Assembly: GCA_964500445.1 (NCBI GenBank)
Contig: CAZCOG010000001.1
Location: 62,001 to 126,000, forward strand
Length of the DNA: 64,000 bases
Direction of reading: 5' to 3'
Origin: Persicitalea sp964500445
Lineage (GTDB): Bacteria; Bacteroidota; Bacteroidia; Cytophagales; Spirosomataceae
The position numbers and the translations under genes were made by a program. This document shows positions 26,898 to 35,498 of the stretch, in pieces; positions within the stretch are counted from its first letter, which is position 1; every line of letters starts with the position of its first letter. The notes under the pieces were generated by a model. The model saw only the letters and a program-made list of their open reading frames with translations. It did no database searches and was not told the origin of the DNA.

Positions 26898-27382
26898 AAC
26901 AACATAGGGGTATTGATTAGTAATTTAGGGGGACAATTCATGCAAGTAACTGATTATAAATAATTATACCATTCTTATTTCAAAGCAGAAGAAGGCTTTG
27001 CAGCAGCCTTGACTTTTAATTCCTTAAAAACAATCGTGAAAATTCAGAACCCGAGCCTGGAAACACTCTGATACTCTAACAGTACCAGATGGGTTGGAGA
27101 GTTATAACAAAGCTGACAGAGAGTAAGAAAACGCATTCCAAATCACGATACAACGTCGATAGGACGAGTGAATCTTAATTGAGCGTACCTTTAGCGTCAG
27201 ACAAAAACTATTACAGTTGCCTACCGATGGGGATCACCTTCTGATTGCAATGAAGCAAGACCATCATCTGGTAGCAAAGCTTTGTCTCTATTGCCAGTAC
27301 AAAGCGATTACTTCCCCATTTATAATCGGAAAGCGTCATGAAAATCAATAATGTGATTATTGGGGGTTGATGCAGAGTAAAA
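26898..27382. other. 485-bp stretch with no recognised gene
   Basis: AT-rich region with only very short open frames (for instance a 33-codon frame starting at 27252, MKQDHHLVAKLCLYCQ). No T-tailed hairpin, tRNA-like fold or repeat is evident. It is the longest empty gap in the window and may hold decayed coding sequence or an unseen RNA. Confidence 0.5.
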
Positions 27383-28879
27383 CTACTGCCGCACCACGCT
27401 CCGCAATTCGTTTTGCAGCGTCGGGTTGTCGGGGAATTCCTGGGGAATCCAGCGATTCACGATGCGCCCGGCTTCATCGATTACCATGAAAGGAAAGCGA
27501 GGCTCGATGGCGTAGACGGATTTGAACTTCTCGATTTCTTCGTCCGATGCATAAAGGTGCAGGGCATGGGGGCGCACTTCCACGTATTCTTTCCAGGTGT
27601 GAAATGGGATTCCCGGCGTAACGCTCACATATACGAACAGAACACTATCACCCTTTGCCTCTTCCAGTAGTTTGAGAGTTGGCTCATGTTGTTTAAGATT
27701 AAAGGCAAAGGCCACCGCGAGCGGCTTCCCGCGTAAACTGCTGAGCGACACAGCAGCACTGTCTCTGTCAAGCAATGTAAAGTCCGGTGCAGGCTGTCCC
27801 TTTTCCAACTTTTCTTTGGCAGCGATTATGGTCGCCAAATAATCTTTTACCTCCGAATCAGGGAAGCGCGACGCAAAGTCGGTGAACAACGTCTTGGCGA
27901 CCTGCATGGAAGGCAGTGCGGTCACTGCATAATTGAGCCAATAGGTGAGCAAGTACTCCTGCTGTTTGGGGTAGTTCTGCAGCTTATCAACGCTGCGTTG
28001 ATACACATCTTGTACCGCTTCGCCGCTCAGCATAAACTGAGAACTTATTTCCTGCGGATATTTCTCGGTACTTGGAATCAGAATCCAGTTACGAAGTTCA
28101 TTACGATAAGCCAGACTGAACAGAGCTTCATCAGGATATAACTTAAAGTTATTCATCGTAATGGCATTTAACTCTTTCCGCTGTTCGGGCGTCAGCTTCA
28201 CGGGTGTGTTTTTGCGCATCTGGCGATCGCGCACTACGATGCGCATCAGATACGGCTCCACATGAGTGGTAGCCCGCACGTAATTATCGAAGGTACTATC
28301 CACCGGATGCGCTGCTTTGAAGGTTTCATATTGCGCCAGCCGCAGTTGCGCAAGACTATCGCTCTGCATAATAATAGCGTCATTATCAATCTTTTTAGGA
28401 TTGAAGCGAAAGGCGGGCAGGTACTGGTAATGATTTTCCAGAAAATAATTTTGCAAAAACTCCTGGTAGGGCACATTTTTCCCCTCGAAAGTGAGTTCAT
28501 TACCGGGGTTCACCGTGATGGTCAGATTCTCGTCCGGCACGATGTAAAGTAGCTGGGTACGGCTCTGACGACGCATTTCGGCAGGCGACAGATCGTTGGT
28601 AGGGCGTTTGGAAGCGATGGTCATCCGCACCAGTAGTGGCTTTTCAACCGGGAAAGTCGTAGATCCGTCTTTCTGGATACTCAGGTCAAATACGTCGATG
28701 GTTTCGTACTCGGTTTCGGCCAGCCCCACGCCCAGCGTTTCATGGAAACGAACGCGCTCCGTTGTCAGCGAATACACATAGTCCACCTCGGTAGGCGACA
28801 TAATATTAATTCGGGCAGAAGATTGCGCCAATCCACTGATAGCCAGCAGCGCAAATAGAATAGTTGAGACGGCTTTCAT
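27383..28879 (-). CDS. Exported thioredoxin-fold (TlpA-like) protein lacking CxxC
   Basis: A 498-residue protein with signal peptide (1-18, ending GLAQ). Residues about 20-340 are a Bacteroidota-type N-terminal region found in TlpA-like proteins (early beta part, DENLTITVNPGNELTFEGK, then long helices). Residues about 360-498 form a thioredoxin-like domain beginning KGQPAPDFTLLDRDSAAVSL. Where a redox-active member has WCxxC, this one reads GKPLAVAFAFNLKQHEPTL with no cysteine at all, so disulfide chemistry is not expected. The cis-Pro region is RFPFMVIDEAGRIV. It stands alone, divergent from the FAD/Fe-S dehydrogenase gene. Confidence 0.82.
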   Translation of the reverse strand: MKAVSTILFALLAISGLAQSSARINIMSPTEVDYVYSLTTERVRFHETLGVGLAETEYETIDVFDLSIQKDGSTTFPVEKPLLVRMTIASKRPTNDLSPAEMRRQSRTQLLYIVPDENLTITVNPGNELTFEGKNVPYQEFLQNYFLENHYQYLPAFRFNPKKIDNDAIIMQSDSLAQLRLAQYETFKAAHPVDSTFDNYVRATTHVEPYLMRIVVRDRQMRKNTPVKLTPEQRKELNAITMNNFKLYPDEALFSLAYRNELRNWILIPSTEKYPQEISSQFMLSGEAVQDVYQRSVDKLQNYPKQQEYLLTYWLNYAVTALPSMQVAKTLFTDFASRFPDSEVKDYLATIIAAKEKLEKGQPAPDFTLLDRDSAAVSLSSLRGKPLAVAFAFNLKQHEPTLKLLEEAKGDSVLFVYVSVTPGIPFHTWKEYVEVRPHALHLYASDEEIEKFKSVYAIEPRFPFMVIDEAGRIVNRWIPQEFPDNPTLQNELRSVVRQ

Positions 28880-29086
28880 ACACTTTTTCTGGACACTCGG
28901 GTCACAACGGTTTTTAAGTAAAACAGGCGAAGTTACGGGTCTTTATTCCAAAACCAAAAGTATGCCTTAGCCGCTGTGCCGAGCAGGGAAATTGTTGAGT
29001 AATGGCAATATAACGGAAAAATCCTTCCGCCTAGTTCGTGCTGCCGTTTGCTTGCCTTAATTTAGCATTCCATTTTCACCTGCCGC

Positions 29087-32044
29087 ATGAACCGACCCAC
29101 CCAATCCCAATTCAATTCCTTGCGCGAAGAGTTCGCCGGAGAACTTTACTACGACGACTCTACCGTCCACGCCGCGCAACGCCGGTTATATGCCACAGAT
29201 GCATCGGTCTATCAGGAGTTGCCGCTTGCCGTAGCCCTGCCACGCCACGAGGCCGACATCAACCGGCTCATTGCGTTTGCCAATCAGCACAAAATCACGC
29301 TCATTCCCCGCGCCGCAGGTACTTCGCTGGCCGGCCAGGTAGTGGGGCGGGGCCTGGTGGTAGATATTTCCAAGTATTTCAATAAAATACTAGAAATCAA
29401 TGCCGAGGAAAAATGGGTAAAGGTACAGCCGGGCGTCATTCGCGACGACCTGAACAAGTGCCTGGCCCCACACGGCCTGCTCTTTGGCCCCGAGACTTCC
29501 ACGGCCAACCGCGCCATGATTGGCGGTATGATCGGCAACAACTCCTGCGGACTGCATTCGATTACCTGGGGAACAACCCGCGATCATCTGCTGGAAGTAA
29601 AAACCCTGCTTTCGGATGGATCTGAGGCCGTTTTTACCTCAGTTAGTCAAGCTAATTTTTTACAAAAATTAAACGTCAGCACAGCTGGCAGCAAACGCGA
29701 GCAGGCGATTTACGCCGGGATGTGGGGGATTATTTCCAATCCCGTCGATCAGGAATTGATTGAAAAAAACTTCGCCAAAAAATCCGTAACGCGGCGAAAT
29801 TCAGGCTACGCGCTGGATAGTTTGACCGAGGGCGAAAACATCAACCTTGCCCGCCTCATCGCCGGGTCGGAAGGAACGCTTTGCTTTATCACCGAAGCCA
29901 AAATCGGTCTGGTGGATTTGCCGCCCGCCGCTGTGGGCGTAGTTTGCGTTCACACGACTTCGCTGGCTGAGGCGCTTCATGCTAACCGGGTAGCGATGCG
30001 TCATGCCCCTAAGGCTTCGGAACTGGTGGATAAGTACATCATGGATTTCACCAAAGAACACCATGAGTACTCCAAAAACCGATTTTTTTTGGAAGGAGAC
30101 CCTGCCGCCCTGTTGCTGGTGGAGTTCTGGGGCGATGCAGAAGACGAAGTACAAAAACTCGCGGCGGATTTTGTCGCCGATTTGAAACTGGAAAAACTAG
30201 GCTACGCCTATCCGCTGCTGTTCGGCGCTGACGCCACCAAAGCCTGGGACATCCGTAAGGCAGGATTAGGGTTGATCCGCAACTTGCCCGGCGACACGCA
30301 ACCTGTGAACCTGATCGAAGACTGCGCCGTGGCCGTCGAAGACCTACCCGACTACATTGCCGACCTGGAAAAACTACTGACCCGGCATGGTCTGCACGCC
30401 TCTTACTACGCTCACGCCGGAGCGGGTGAGCTGCATGTAGAACCAATGATTAACCTGAAGACCAGCGAGGGAAAACGCCAATTCCGCGAAGTACTGGCCG
30501 AAACCGCCGTACTGGTTAAAAAGTACCGGGGCGCCCTCTCCGGCGAACATGGCGATGGGCGGCTGCGCGGCGAATTTATCCCATTCATGATGGGGCAGGA
30601 AGTCTATGAACTGTTCCGGCAGGTAAAGCGTATCTGGGATCCTAACGGCATTTTTAACGCCAACAAAATCGTGGACACGCCGCCTATGAACGAATCGCTT
30701 CGTTACGTGGCCGACGCCCCACCGCCCGCCATCGAAACAGTTTTTGACTTTACGCGGGAGGAAGGCATTCTGCGCCTGACCGAAAAATGCAGTGGCTCCG
30801 GCGATTGTCGTAAGACCGAACTGACTGGCGGAACCATGTGCCCCAGCTACATGGCTACCCGCCGCGAGCGTGACACAACCCGCGCCCGCGCCAATATTCT
30901 GCGGCAGTTTTACTCCAAAACATCTTTCTCTGAAAATAAAGAAGGTACTACCAATCCCGCGATGGTGAAGGAAGTACTTGATTTGTGTCTTTCTTGTAAA
31001 GGCTGTAAAGCCGAATGTCCGTCGAGCGTGGATGTGGGCAAGATGAAGGCGGAGTTTACCCAGCAGTATCATGATACCCATGGCGTTCCTTTCCGGTCGC
31101 GGCTGGTGGCCGATTTTACCAAGCGTATGAAGCAGGCCGCGCTGGTTCCCTGGGCGTATAATAAGATTTTCAGCACGCCCGCTTTGCGTCGTGCAGCTAA
31201 CAAAGCCGTCGGTTTTCATCCCGAACGAACCATGCCGCTACTGGGCAAACAGACTTTTCGGAAATGGTTTGAGAAAAGGAAAAAGGCGGAAAAGAACGGG
31301 CTCGCAAAAAATGGAAAAGTCTATCTCTTTTGTGATGAATTCACAGACTACAACGACACCGAAGTCGGACAAAAGATGGTGTGGCTCTTGGAGAAGCTTG
31401 GCTACGAAGTGGTACTTCCGAAACATTTCGAGTCGGGTCGTACTTATTTGTCAAAAGGCTTGGTGAAAGATGCGCAGAAGATCGCCAACCAAAATGTCCA
31501 GTATCTGCATAACCTGATTAGCAACCAAACCCCGCTCGTCGGCATTGAACCGTCGGCTATTCTGACATTCCGCGACGAGTACCCCGATTTAGTCACGCCC
31601 GAGCTAAGGACAGCGGCGCAAAATCTGGCCAAAAACGCCCTGCTTTTTGAAGAATTTATGGCCCGCGAGATTGGGAAGAAGAACATCGCCAGTTCGCAGT
31701 TTTCAACCGAAGAAAAACGGATTAAGCTCCACGGCCATTGCCATCAGAAAGCCTTGTCATCGTTGTCGGTGGCCAAACAGGTACTTTCGCTCCCGCTCAA
31801 TTACAGAGTTCAACTTATCCCCAGCGGCTGCTGTGGCATGGCGGGTAGTTTTGGCTACGAAACAGAGCACTATGACCTCTCGATGCAAATCGGGGAGTTG
31901 GTACTTTTCCCAACGATTCGACAGCAGCCGGAAGAAGTAATAATTGCCGCACCCGGCACGAGTTGCCGACACCAGATAAAAGACGGAACCGGACGCAAGG
32001 CTTTGCATCCGGTCGAAATTCTGTGGGAAGCTTTATTGAATTAA
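29087..32044 (+). CDS. Fused FAD-linked oxidoreductase and Fe-S protein (D-lactate/2-hydroxyacid dehydrogenase type)
   Basis: A 985-residue fusion resembling GlcD joined to GlcF, or YdiJ. It should oxidise a D-2-hydroxyacid such as D-lactate or D-2-hydroxyglutarate and pass electrons to the respiratory chain. Residues about 40-270: FAD-binding PCMH domain (LIPRAAGTSLAGQVVGRG, GGMIGNNSCGLHS). About 280-540: FAD-oxidase C domain (HAHAGAGELHVEP-like AGAGELHVEP, GEHGDGRLRGEF). Fe-S part: C568, C574 and C585-P, then C634-x2-C637-x2-C640-x3-C644-P. Cysteine-rich CCG domain: GHCHQKAL and SGCCGMAGSFGYE (C915, C916). The first cluster has irregular spacing. Single gene; its stop codon directly abuts the stop of the next, opposite gene. 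Confidence 0.92.
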   Translation: MNRPTQSQFNSLREEFAGELYYDDSTVHAAQRRLYATDASVYQELPLAVALPRHEADINRLIAFANQHKITLIPRAAGTSLAGQVVGRGLVVDISKYFNKILEINAEEKWVKVQPGVIRDDLNKCLAPHGLLFGPETSTANRAMIGGMIGNNSCGLHSITWGTTRDHLLEVKTLLSDGSEAVFTSVSQANFLQKLNVSTAGSKREQAIYAGMWGIISNPVDQELIEKNFAKKSVTRRNSGYALDSLTEGENINLARLIAGSEGTLCFITEAKIGLVDLPPAAVGVVCVHTTSLAEALHANRVAMRHAPKASELVDKYIMDFTKEHHEYSKNRFFLEGDPAALLLVEFWGDAEDEVQKLAADFVADLKLEKLGYAYPLLFGADATKAWDIRKAGLGLIRNLPGDTQPVNLIEDCAVAVEDLPDYIADLEKLLTRHGLHASYYAHAGAGELHVEPMINLKTSEGKRQFREVLAETAVLVKKYRGALSGEHGDGRLRGEFIPFMMGQEVYELFRQVKRIWDPNGIFNANKIVDTPPMNESLRYVADAPPPAIETVFDFTREEGILRLTEKCSGSGDCRKTELTGGTMCPSYMATRRERDTTRARANILRQFYSKTSFSENKEGTTNPAMVKEVLDLCLSCKGCKAECPSSVDVGKMKAEFTQQYHDTHGVPFRSRLVADFTKRMKQAALVPWAYNKIFSTPALRRAANKAVGFHPERTMPLLGKQTFRKWFEKRKKAEKNGLAKNGKVYLFCDEFTDYNDTEVGQKMVWLLEKLGYEVVLPKHFESGRTYLSKGLVKDAQKIANQNVQYLHNLISNQTPLVGIEPSAILTFRDEYPDLVTPELRTAAQNLAKNALLFEEFMAREIGKKNIASSQFSTEEKRIKLHGHCHQKALSSLSVAKQVLSLPLNYRVQLIPSGCCGMAGSFGYETEHYDLSMQIGELVLFPTIRQQPEEVIIAAPGTSCRHQIKDGTGRKALHPVEILWEALLN

Positions 32045-32278
32045 CTACCGTTGAGTGTCTGTTGCCAGAGTGTCGGTCATGCGGTCGCCAGCTACTGAAT
32101 CGGACAGAACTTGGCCCGTGGGTTCACCGCTTTGCGGTGCCACATCGCCGTCGTGTCTAAGGAAGCTGTACACAAAGGCAAGGATCGACAGCACAATACC
32201 TATGCCTATAATCCAGTACAGCACATTGCCGATTTTTTTGGTTTCGCGAGCTTCGTGGTCGGTTTCTTTTCTGTCCAT
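32045..32278 (-). CDS. Small single-pass membrane protein
   Basis: A 77-residue protein if started at 32278 (MDRKETDHEARETKK), which I prefer to the ATG 16 codons upstream because the shorter form has a charged N-tail, then one clear transmembrane helix (about residues 19-40, IGNVLYWIIGIGIVLSILAF), then an acidic, Thr/Asp-rich tail. No family recognised. It is convergent with the dehydrogenase gene with no base between stop codons. Confidence 0.6.
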   Translation of the reverse strand: MDRKETDHEARETKKIGNVLYWIIGIGIVLSILAFVYSFLRHDGDVAPQSGEPTGQVLSDSVAGDRMTDTLATDTQR

Positions 32279-32368
32279 GAGGATTGGTTTTATGAGTGTT
32301 GGTAAAGGGTACAATTTCCGTTCCAAAGGTAATACGTAGCGGTTGGATTCTGGATTGTGGGTCCTTAA

Positions 32369-32383
32369 TTTCTTGTCAAGAAA
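32369..32383. promoter_or_regulatory. Palindrome upstream of the McrB-like gene
   Basis: TTTCTTGTCAAGAAA, a perfect 7-1-7 palindrome, lies about 30 bp upstream of the predicted promoter of the McrB-like ATPase. Possible operator. Confidence 0.35.
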
Positions 32384-32411
32384 CTATGATATAGACTTTT
32401 ACGCGCCCCAC

Positions 32412-32445
32412 TTTTGACAAAAAAAACATGATTTAGCTATCTTGC
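32412..32445 (+). promoter_or_regulatory. Candidate Bacteroidetes promoter for the McrB-like gene
   Basis: TTTTG (32412-32416) and TATCTTGC (32438-32445) are separated by 21 bp, close to the TTTG/TAnnTTTG arrangement. The start codon is 33 bp further on. Confidence 0.42.
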
Positions 32446-32478
32446 CATTTTATCCAAATAGTAATCTATCCCACCAGC

Positions 32479-34110
32479 ATGAACCAGGCAGAACAGAAGC
32501 AGCAACTTATTGAAAAAATCCGGGAAATCAACCATCCCGAAGCCAGTCTGCTGTTTTTCAGGCTGCTAAAAGATGTACTTGATGTCACAAATCTAGCTGA
32601 CTCCGATCCCCGGTTGGCTATTGTAGTCTTAAAGAACGCCGTTGGAATTTCAGTTAATATCAACGTGTATCTGGCCCTGCGACTCACTAAAAATCGCAGC
32701 GAAGGAGTACGCCTGTGGTTTGCCTTTCCCAAAGACTACTTCCAGGACGGCAAGCACCATTTTACGCAGTCAGACGATTCCCAGTCCAGACTTAACGGCC
32801 CCCAGGCGGATTATGTTTGGCTGCCGCTGCCCTTCGAGCAGGCTGATCTGGACCGCTACGACCCTGATGCCAAGCAACAGTGGGAAAACTGCCTGCTGGA
32901 ATTCGTGGAAAAGGCCCGGCGTAGTCCCCACATTAAAAAACACAACTCTGCCGCCTACAAAGCCGCCATCGACGAAGCCTACCGGGGCGAGATCATTGCT
33001 TCTGCTGCTCCTGGCCGCAGCGCGTCCGACAGGCAGGAAAATCAGGTACGGGAAGGCAAGGAAACCTATGAAAAATCTGCTCGATCAAAGGAACAGGATC
33101 AAAGCCTTGCTCCGCCAAAACGTCCCGACATTCCGCGCAACTACCTGCTCTACGGTCCACCGGGAACGGGCAAAACTTACTACGCTCAGCGTTTAAGCCA
33201 AGAATTCGCCGACGCCCATTTCGTGACCTTTCACCCATCGTATAGCTACGAAGAATTCATGGAGGGCATCCGGCCCGACCTGGTGGGCGGACAATTGAGC
33301 TACCGGGTCAAAAAAGGAATCTTTCAGGAAGCCTGCGAGGAAGCGCTGCGAAAGGCAGGTTATACCTCTTTTGATAGCTGCCTGGACGAAACGCCCGCGC
33401 GCCGGGCCGAGCGGTTCGCAGCCGCTCAGGCTCATATACTTGTCATCGACGAAATCAATCGTGCGAACCTGTCGGCGGTGCTGGGCGAAATTATTACGCT
33501 GCTGGAAGCTGATAAGCGGCTGGGAGAAAAGAACGAATTGTGGCTTACCCTCCCCTACTCACGCAGTCGTTTCGGTATCCCGGCCAACCTATACGTAGTC
33601 GGTACGCTTAATACTGCAGACCGCTCCATCGCTCTGCTGGACACGGCTTTGCGCCGTCGCTTTTCGTTCAGGGAAATGTCGCCCGAGCCTGAGTTACTGG
33701 CCGATGTCGCCATCGAAGGAATCGATCTGCAATCTATGCTGCGCACTATGAATAAGCGCATCGAAGCCCTTTACGACCGCGACCACGCGCTGGGCCACGC
33801 TTATTTTCTTGGGCTGGCGACCTACGAGGATTTGTGCGAGGCTTTCCGCACCAAAATTATCCCGTTACTGCGTGAGTACTTTTATGATGACTGGGAAAAG
33901 ATCCGCCTTGTGCTCGGCGACAATGAGCGCCAAGGCAAGGGCTACGATGAGCAACTGGTGCGCCGTAATGTACTCAATGAGCGCGAACTGTTTGGCGAAG
34001 AAGTGCTCCCGCAGCCTGACGCCTATATCTACGAAATCAATCCGGTACTGGCCAGCGGCGCATTTGACCAACTACCAAAAGAAGCGTTCACTCGTATCTA
34101 CCGGAAGTAA
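32479..34110 (+). CDS. McrB-like AAA+ ATPase, solitary (no McrC)
   Basis: A 543-residue protein. The C-terminal two thirds is an AAA_5/McrB-type NTPase: Walker A GPPGTGKT (226-233), FHPSYSYEEFMEGIRP, Walker B ILVIDEINRAN (Asp324, Glu325), the McrB-type GTLNTADRS (375-383, sensor/GTP-recognition region) and ALLDTALRRRFSF (arginine finger/sensor region). The first 200 residues form an alpha/beta domain I cannot name, in the place where McrB relatives carry a DNA- or modification-reading domain; a charged, probably disordered linker (about 172-215) follows. In McrBC the nuclease McrC follows directly; here the next gene is an unrelated outer-membrane protein. Role: perhaps defence or DNA/protein remodelling. 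Confidence 0.85.
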   Translation: MNQAEQKQQLIEKIREINHPEASLLFFRLLKDVLDVTNLADSDPRLAIVVLKNAVGISVNINVYLALRLTKNRSEGVRLWFAFPKDYFQDGKHHFTQSDDSQSRLNGPQADYVWLPLPFEQADLDRYDPDAKQQWENCLLEFVEKARRSPHIKKHNSAAYKAAIDEAYRGEIIASAAPGRSASDRQENQVREGKETYEKSARSKEQDQSLAPPKRPDIPRNYLLYGPPGTGKTYYAQRLSQEFADAHFVTFHPSYSYEEFMEGIRPDLVGGQLSYRVKKGIFQEACEEALRKAGYTSFDSCLDETPARRAERFAAAQAHILVIDEINRANLSAVLGEIITLLEADKRLGEKNELWLTLPYSRSRFGIPANLYVVGTLNTADRSIALLDTALRRRFSFREMSPEPELLADVAIEGIDLQSMLRTMNKRIEALYDRDHALGHAYFLGLATYEDLCEAFRTKIIPLLREYFYDDWEKIRLVLGDNERQGKGYDEQLVRRNVLNERELFGEEVLPQPDAYIYEINPVLASGAFDQLPKEAFTRIYRK

Positions 34111-34149
34111 TTTTTCTACATTTGTGGCTCCCATCACTTTTTGTCTCGT

Positions 34150-34902
34150 ATGTTTTTACAGAAAAAAATCATCCGCCCGCTCTCACTTCTGAAAACTGTT
34201 TTCTGGACCTTCTGTCTGCTGCCGCTTGGCGTCGCAGCACAGCAGCGCAATGTGGTTTCTTTTTCGGGAGGATACAGTCTGCCAGTCGGGCAATTTGCCA
34301 GCGAAAACCTGAATGATCCTGAAGCAGGACTAGCTGGATCGGGCTATTACGGTCAGCTTAGCTACGAGCGCAAGGTACTTTCCTGGCTGGGCCTGCGCCT
34401 GACGGGCAATCTCAACGTCAATCAGACAGATGCACAACCTCTCATCGATCAGTACAGCCCATTGCTGGATGGATCGGAAAGTTATAGCTGGCAGAAAGAA
34501 ACTACTACCTGGCAGTTTGGTGCCTTGCTGCTGGGGCCATCGGGGTACTTGACGGCGGGAAACATCGAACTGGAAGGGCACGCCCAGGTCGGATTGGTAT
34601 TTGCCGAGTCGCCGAGTGCCACCGTCTACGGCACTTCTTCGGCGGGCGGCCCCGATGTCGAAGGCCGTTTCCCACGGGCCTCAACCAGTGCGTTCGGCTT
34701 CGGGGCGGGGGCATCCGTGCGGTTTCGGCTGATCGGCAATCTTCGTTTGCAACTTACTGCCGAAGCCATTGCGGCCAATATGCAGTTGAAGGATATAACT
34801 ACCTACCGCAGACTCGGGACTTTTGTTCTTGAAACCACCGATAGTCCCAAGCGATTTGTCTCAGTCGTGAATGTAGGAGCGGGGTTAGTTTTTGGATTCT
34901 AG
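34150..34902 (+). CDS. Predicted outer-membrane beta-barrel protein
   Basis: A 250-residue protein. Start at the ATG 34150 (a TTG three codons earlier is less likely); residues 1-31 form a long signal peptide ending GVAAQ. The mature part is a series of amphipathic strands with alternating hydrophobic residues (VVSFSGGYSLPVGQF, YYGQLSYERKVLSWLGLRLTGNL, FGAGASVRFRLIGNLRLQLTAEA), ending VNVGAGLVFGF, with the C-terminal phenylalanine typical of outer-membrane barrels. Eight to ten strands seem likely. Its last 18 bases overlap the end of the convergent GAF gene. The gap to the McrB-like gene is only 39 bp, so they may be cotranscribed, though functions appear unrelated. Confidence 0.78.
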   Translation: MFLQKKIIRPLSLLKTVFWTFCLLPLGVAAQQRNVVSFSGGYSLPVGQFASENLNDPEAGLAGSGYYGQLSYERKVLSWLGLRLTGNLNVNQTDAQPLIDQYSPLLDGSESYSWQKETTTWQFGALLLGPSGYLTAGNIELEGHAQVGLVFAESPSATVYGTSSAGGPDVEGRFPRASTSAFGFGAGASVRFRLIGNLRLQLTAEAIAANMQLKDITTYRRLGTFVLETTDSPKRFVSVVNVGAGLVFGF

Positions 34903-35361
34903 GCGAAGACTTATTTCCTCTCCAATCTTCATCAAGTCGCTGATTTCCCCTTCCGTAAAATCGTAAGGTACCGGCTTGGCAATGCCCAGCACACCATGTA
35001 GTTTGCCGTCGAGCAGCATTGGGGCGGCCAGCGAGCCTTCCACTTTAGTTTCCTTCGCCGAGGGCCGCGCCACGCCCGATTCGTCCGTCTGCAGGTTGCA
35101 CATTTCCACCGGTTCCCGACGCTCAGCGGCGATGCCCGCCATGCCCTTACCGATGGGTATCTGCGACATTTTGGGAAGTAAAAATTCGGGGATGCCCACC
35201 TGTGCCCGCAGATTCAGCAATTGAGTTTCGCTGTCCAGCGTGTGGATGGTACCTGTGGTGCATTCAAAGGCACCGATAATTTTTATCAAAAGTTGCGACC
35301 AGTCAATAGGTGAAGTTTCACTTTGCAACTCGGCGAGGATGGATTCAGTTTTAGGGCTCAT
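34885..35361 (-). CDS. GAF domain protein
   Basis: A 158-residue stand-alone GAF domain, probably a cytoplasmic small-molecule sensor. It starts with a helix (SPKTESILAELQSE), then FECTTGTIHTLDSETQLLNLRAQVG, IPIGKGMAGIAAERREPVEMCNLQTD and GSLAAPMLLDGKLHGVLGIAKPVPYDFTEGE, the standard order of GAF strands and helices. The GKGMAGxAAxxRxPVxxxNLQTD pattern is common in free-standing GAF proteins. Two cysteines (in FECTTG and EMCNLQ) do not match the fRMsr free-methionine-R-sulfoxide reductase set clearly. No output domain is attached. Convergent 18-bp overlap with the barrel gene. Confidence 0.85.
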   Translation of the reverse strand: MSPKTESILAELQSETSPIDWSQLLIKIIGAFECTTGTIHTLDSETQLLNLRAQVGIPEFLLPKMSQIPIGKGMAGIAAERREPVEMCNLQTDESGVARPSAKETKVEGSLAAPMLLDGKLHGVLGIAKPVPYDFTEGEISDLMKIGEEISLRLESKN

Positions 35362-35436
35362 GGGTAGTTTAAATGTTTAATGTCTTCCCATAAAATGCAT
35401 ACCCAAGCGTTTCATCTGGTACTTTGGCACACTCAA

Positions 35437-35464
35437 TCTGACAAGATTGCGGGAGGTTGTCAGA
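35437..35464. repeat. Inverted repeat after the leftward permease
   Basis: TCTGACAA / TTGTCAGA with a 12-nt GC-rich loop, 35 bp beyond the stop codon of the leftward permease. No T-tract. The CTGACAAG core also occurs in the inverted repeat at 61373-61429, so it may be a decayed relative. Confidence 0.45.
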
Positions 35465-35498
35465 CTTGGTAGACGGGGATGCAACTACTGCCGGCGAC

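Noticed and set aside
34141..34149. TTG start for the outer-membrane barrel gene
   Set aside because: The ATG three codons later gives a complete signal peptide.
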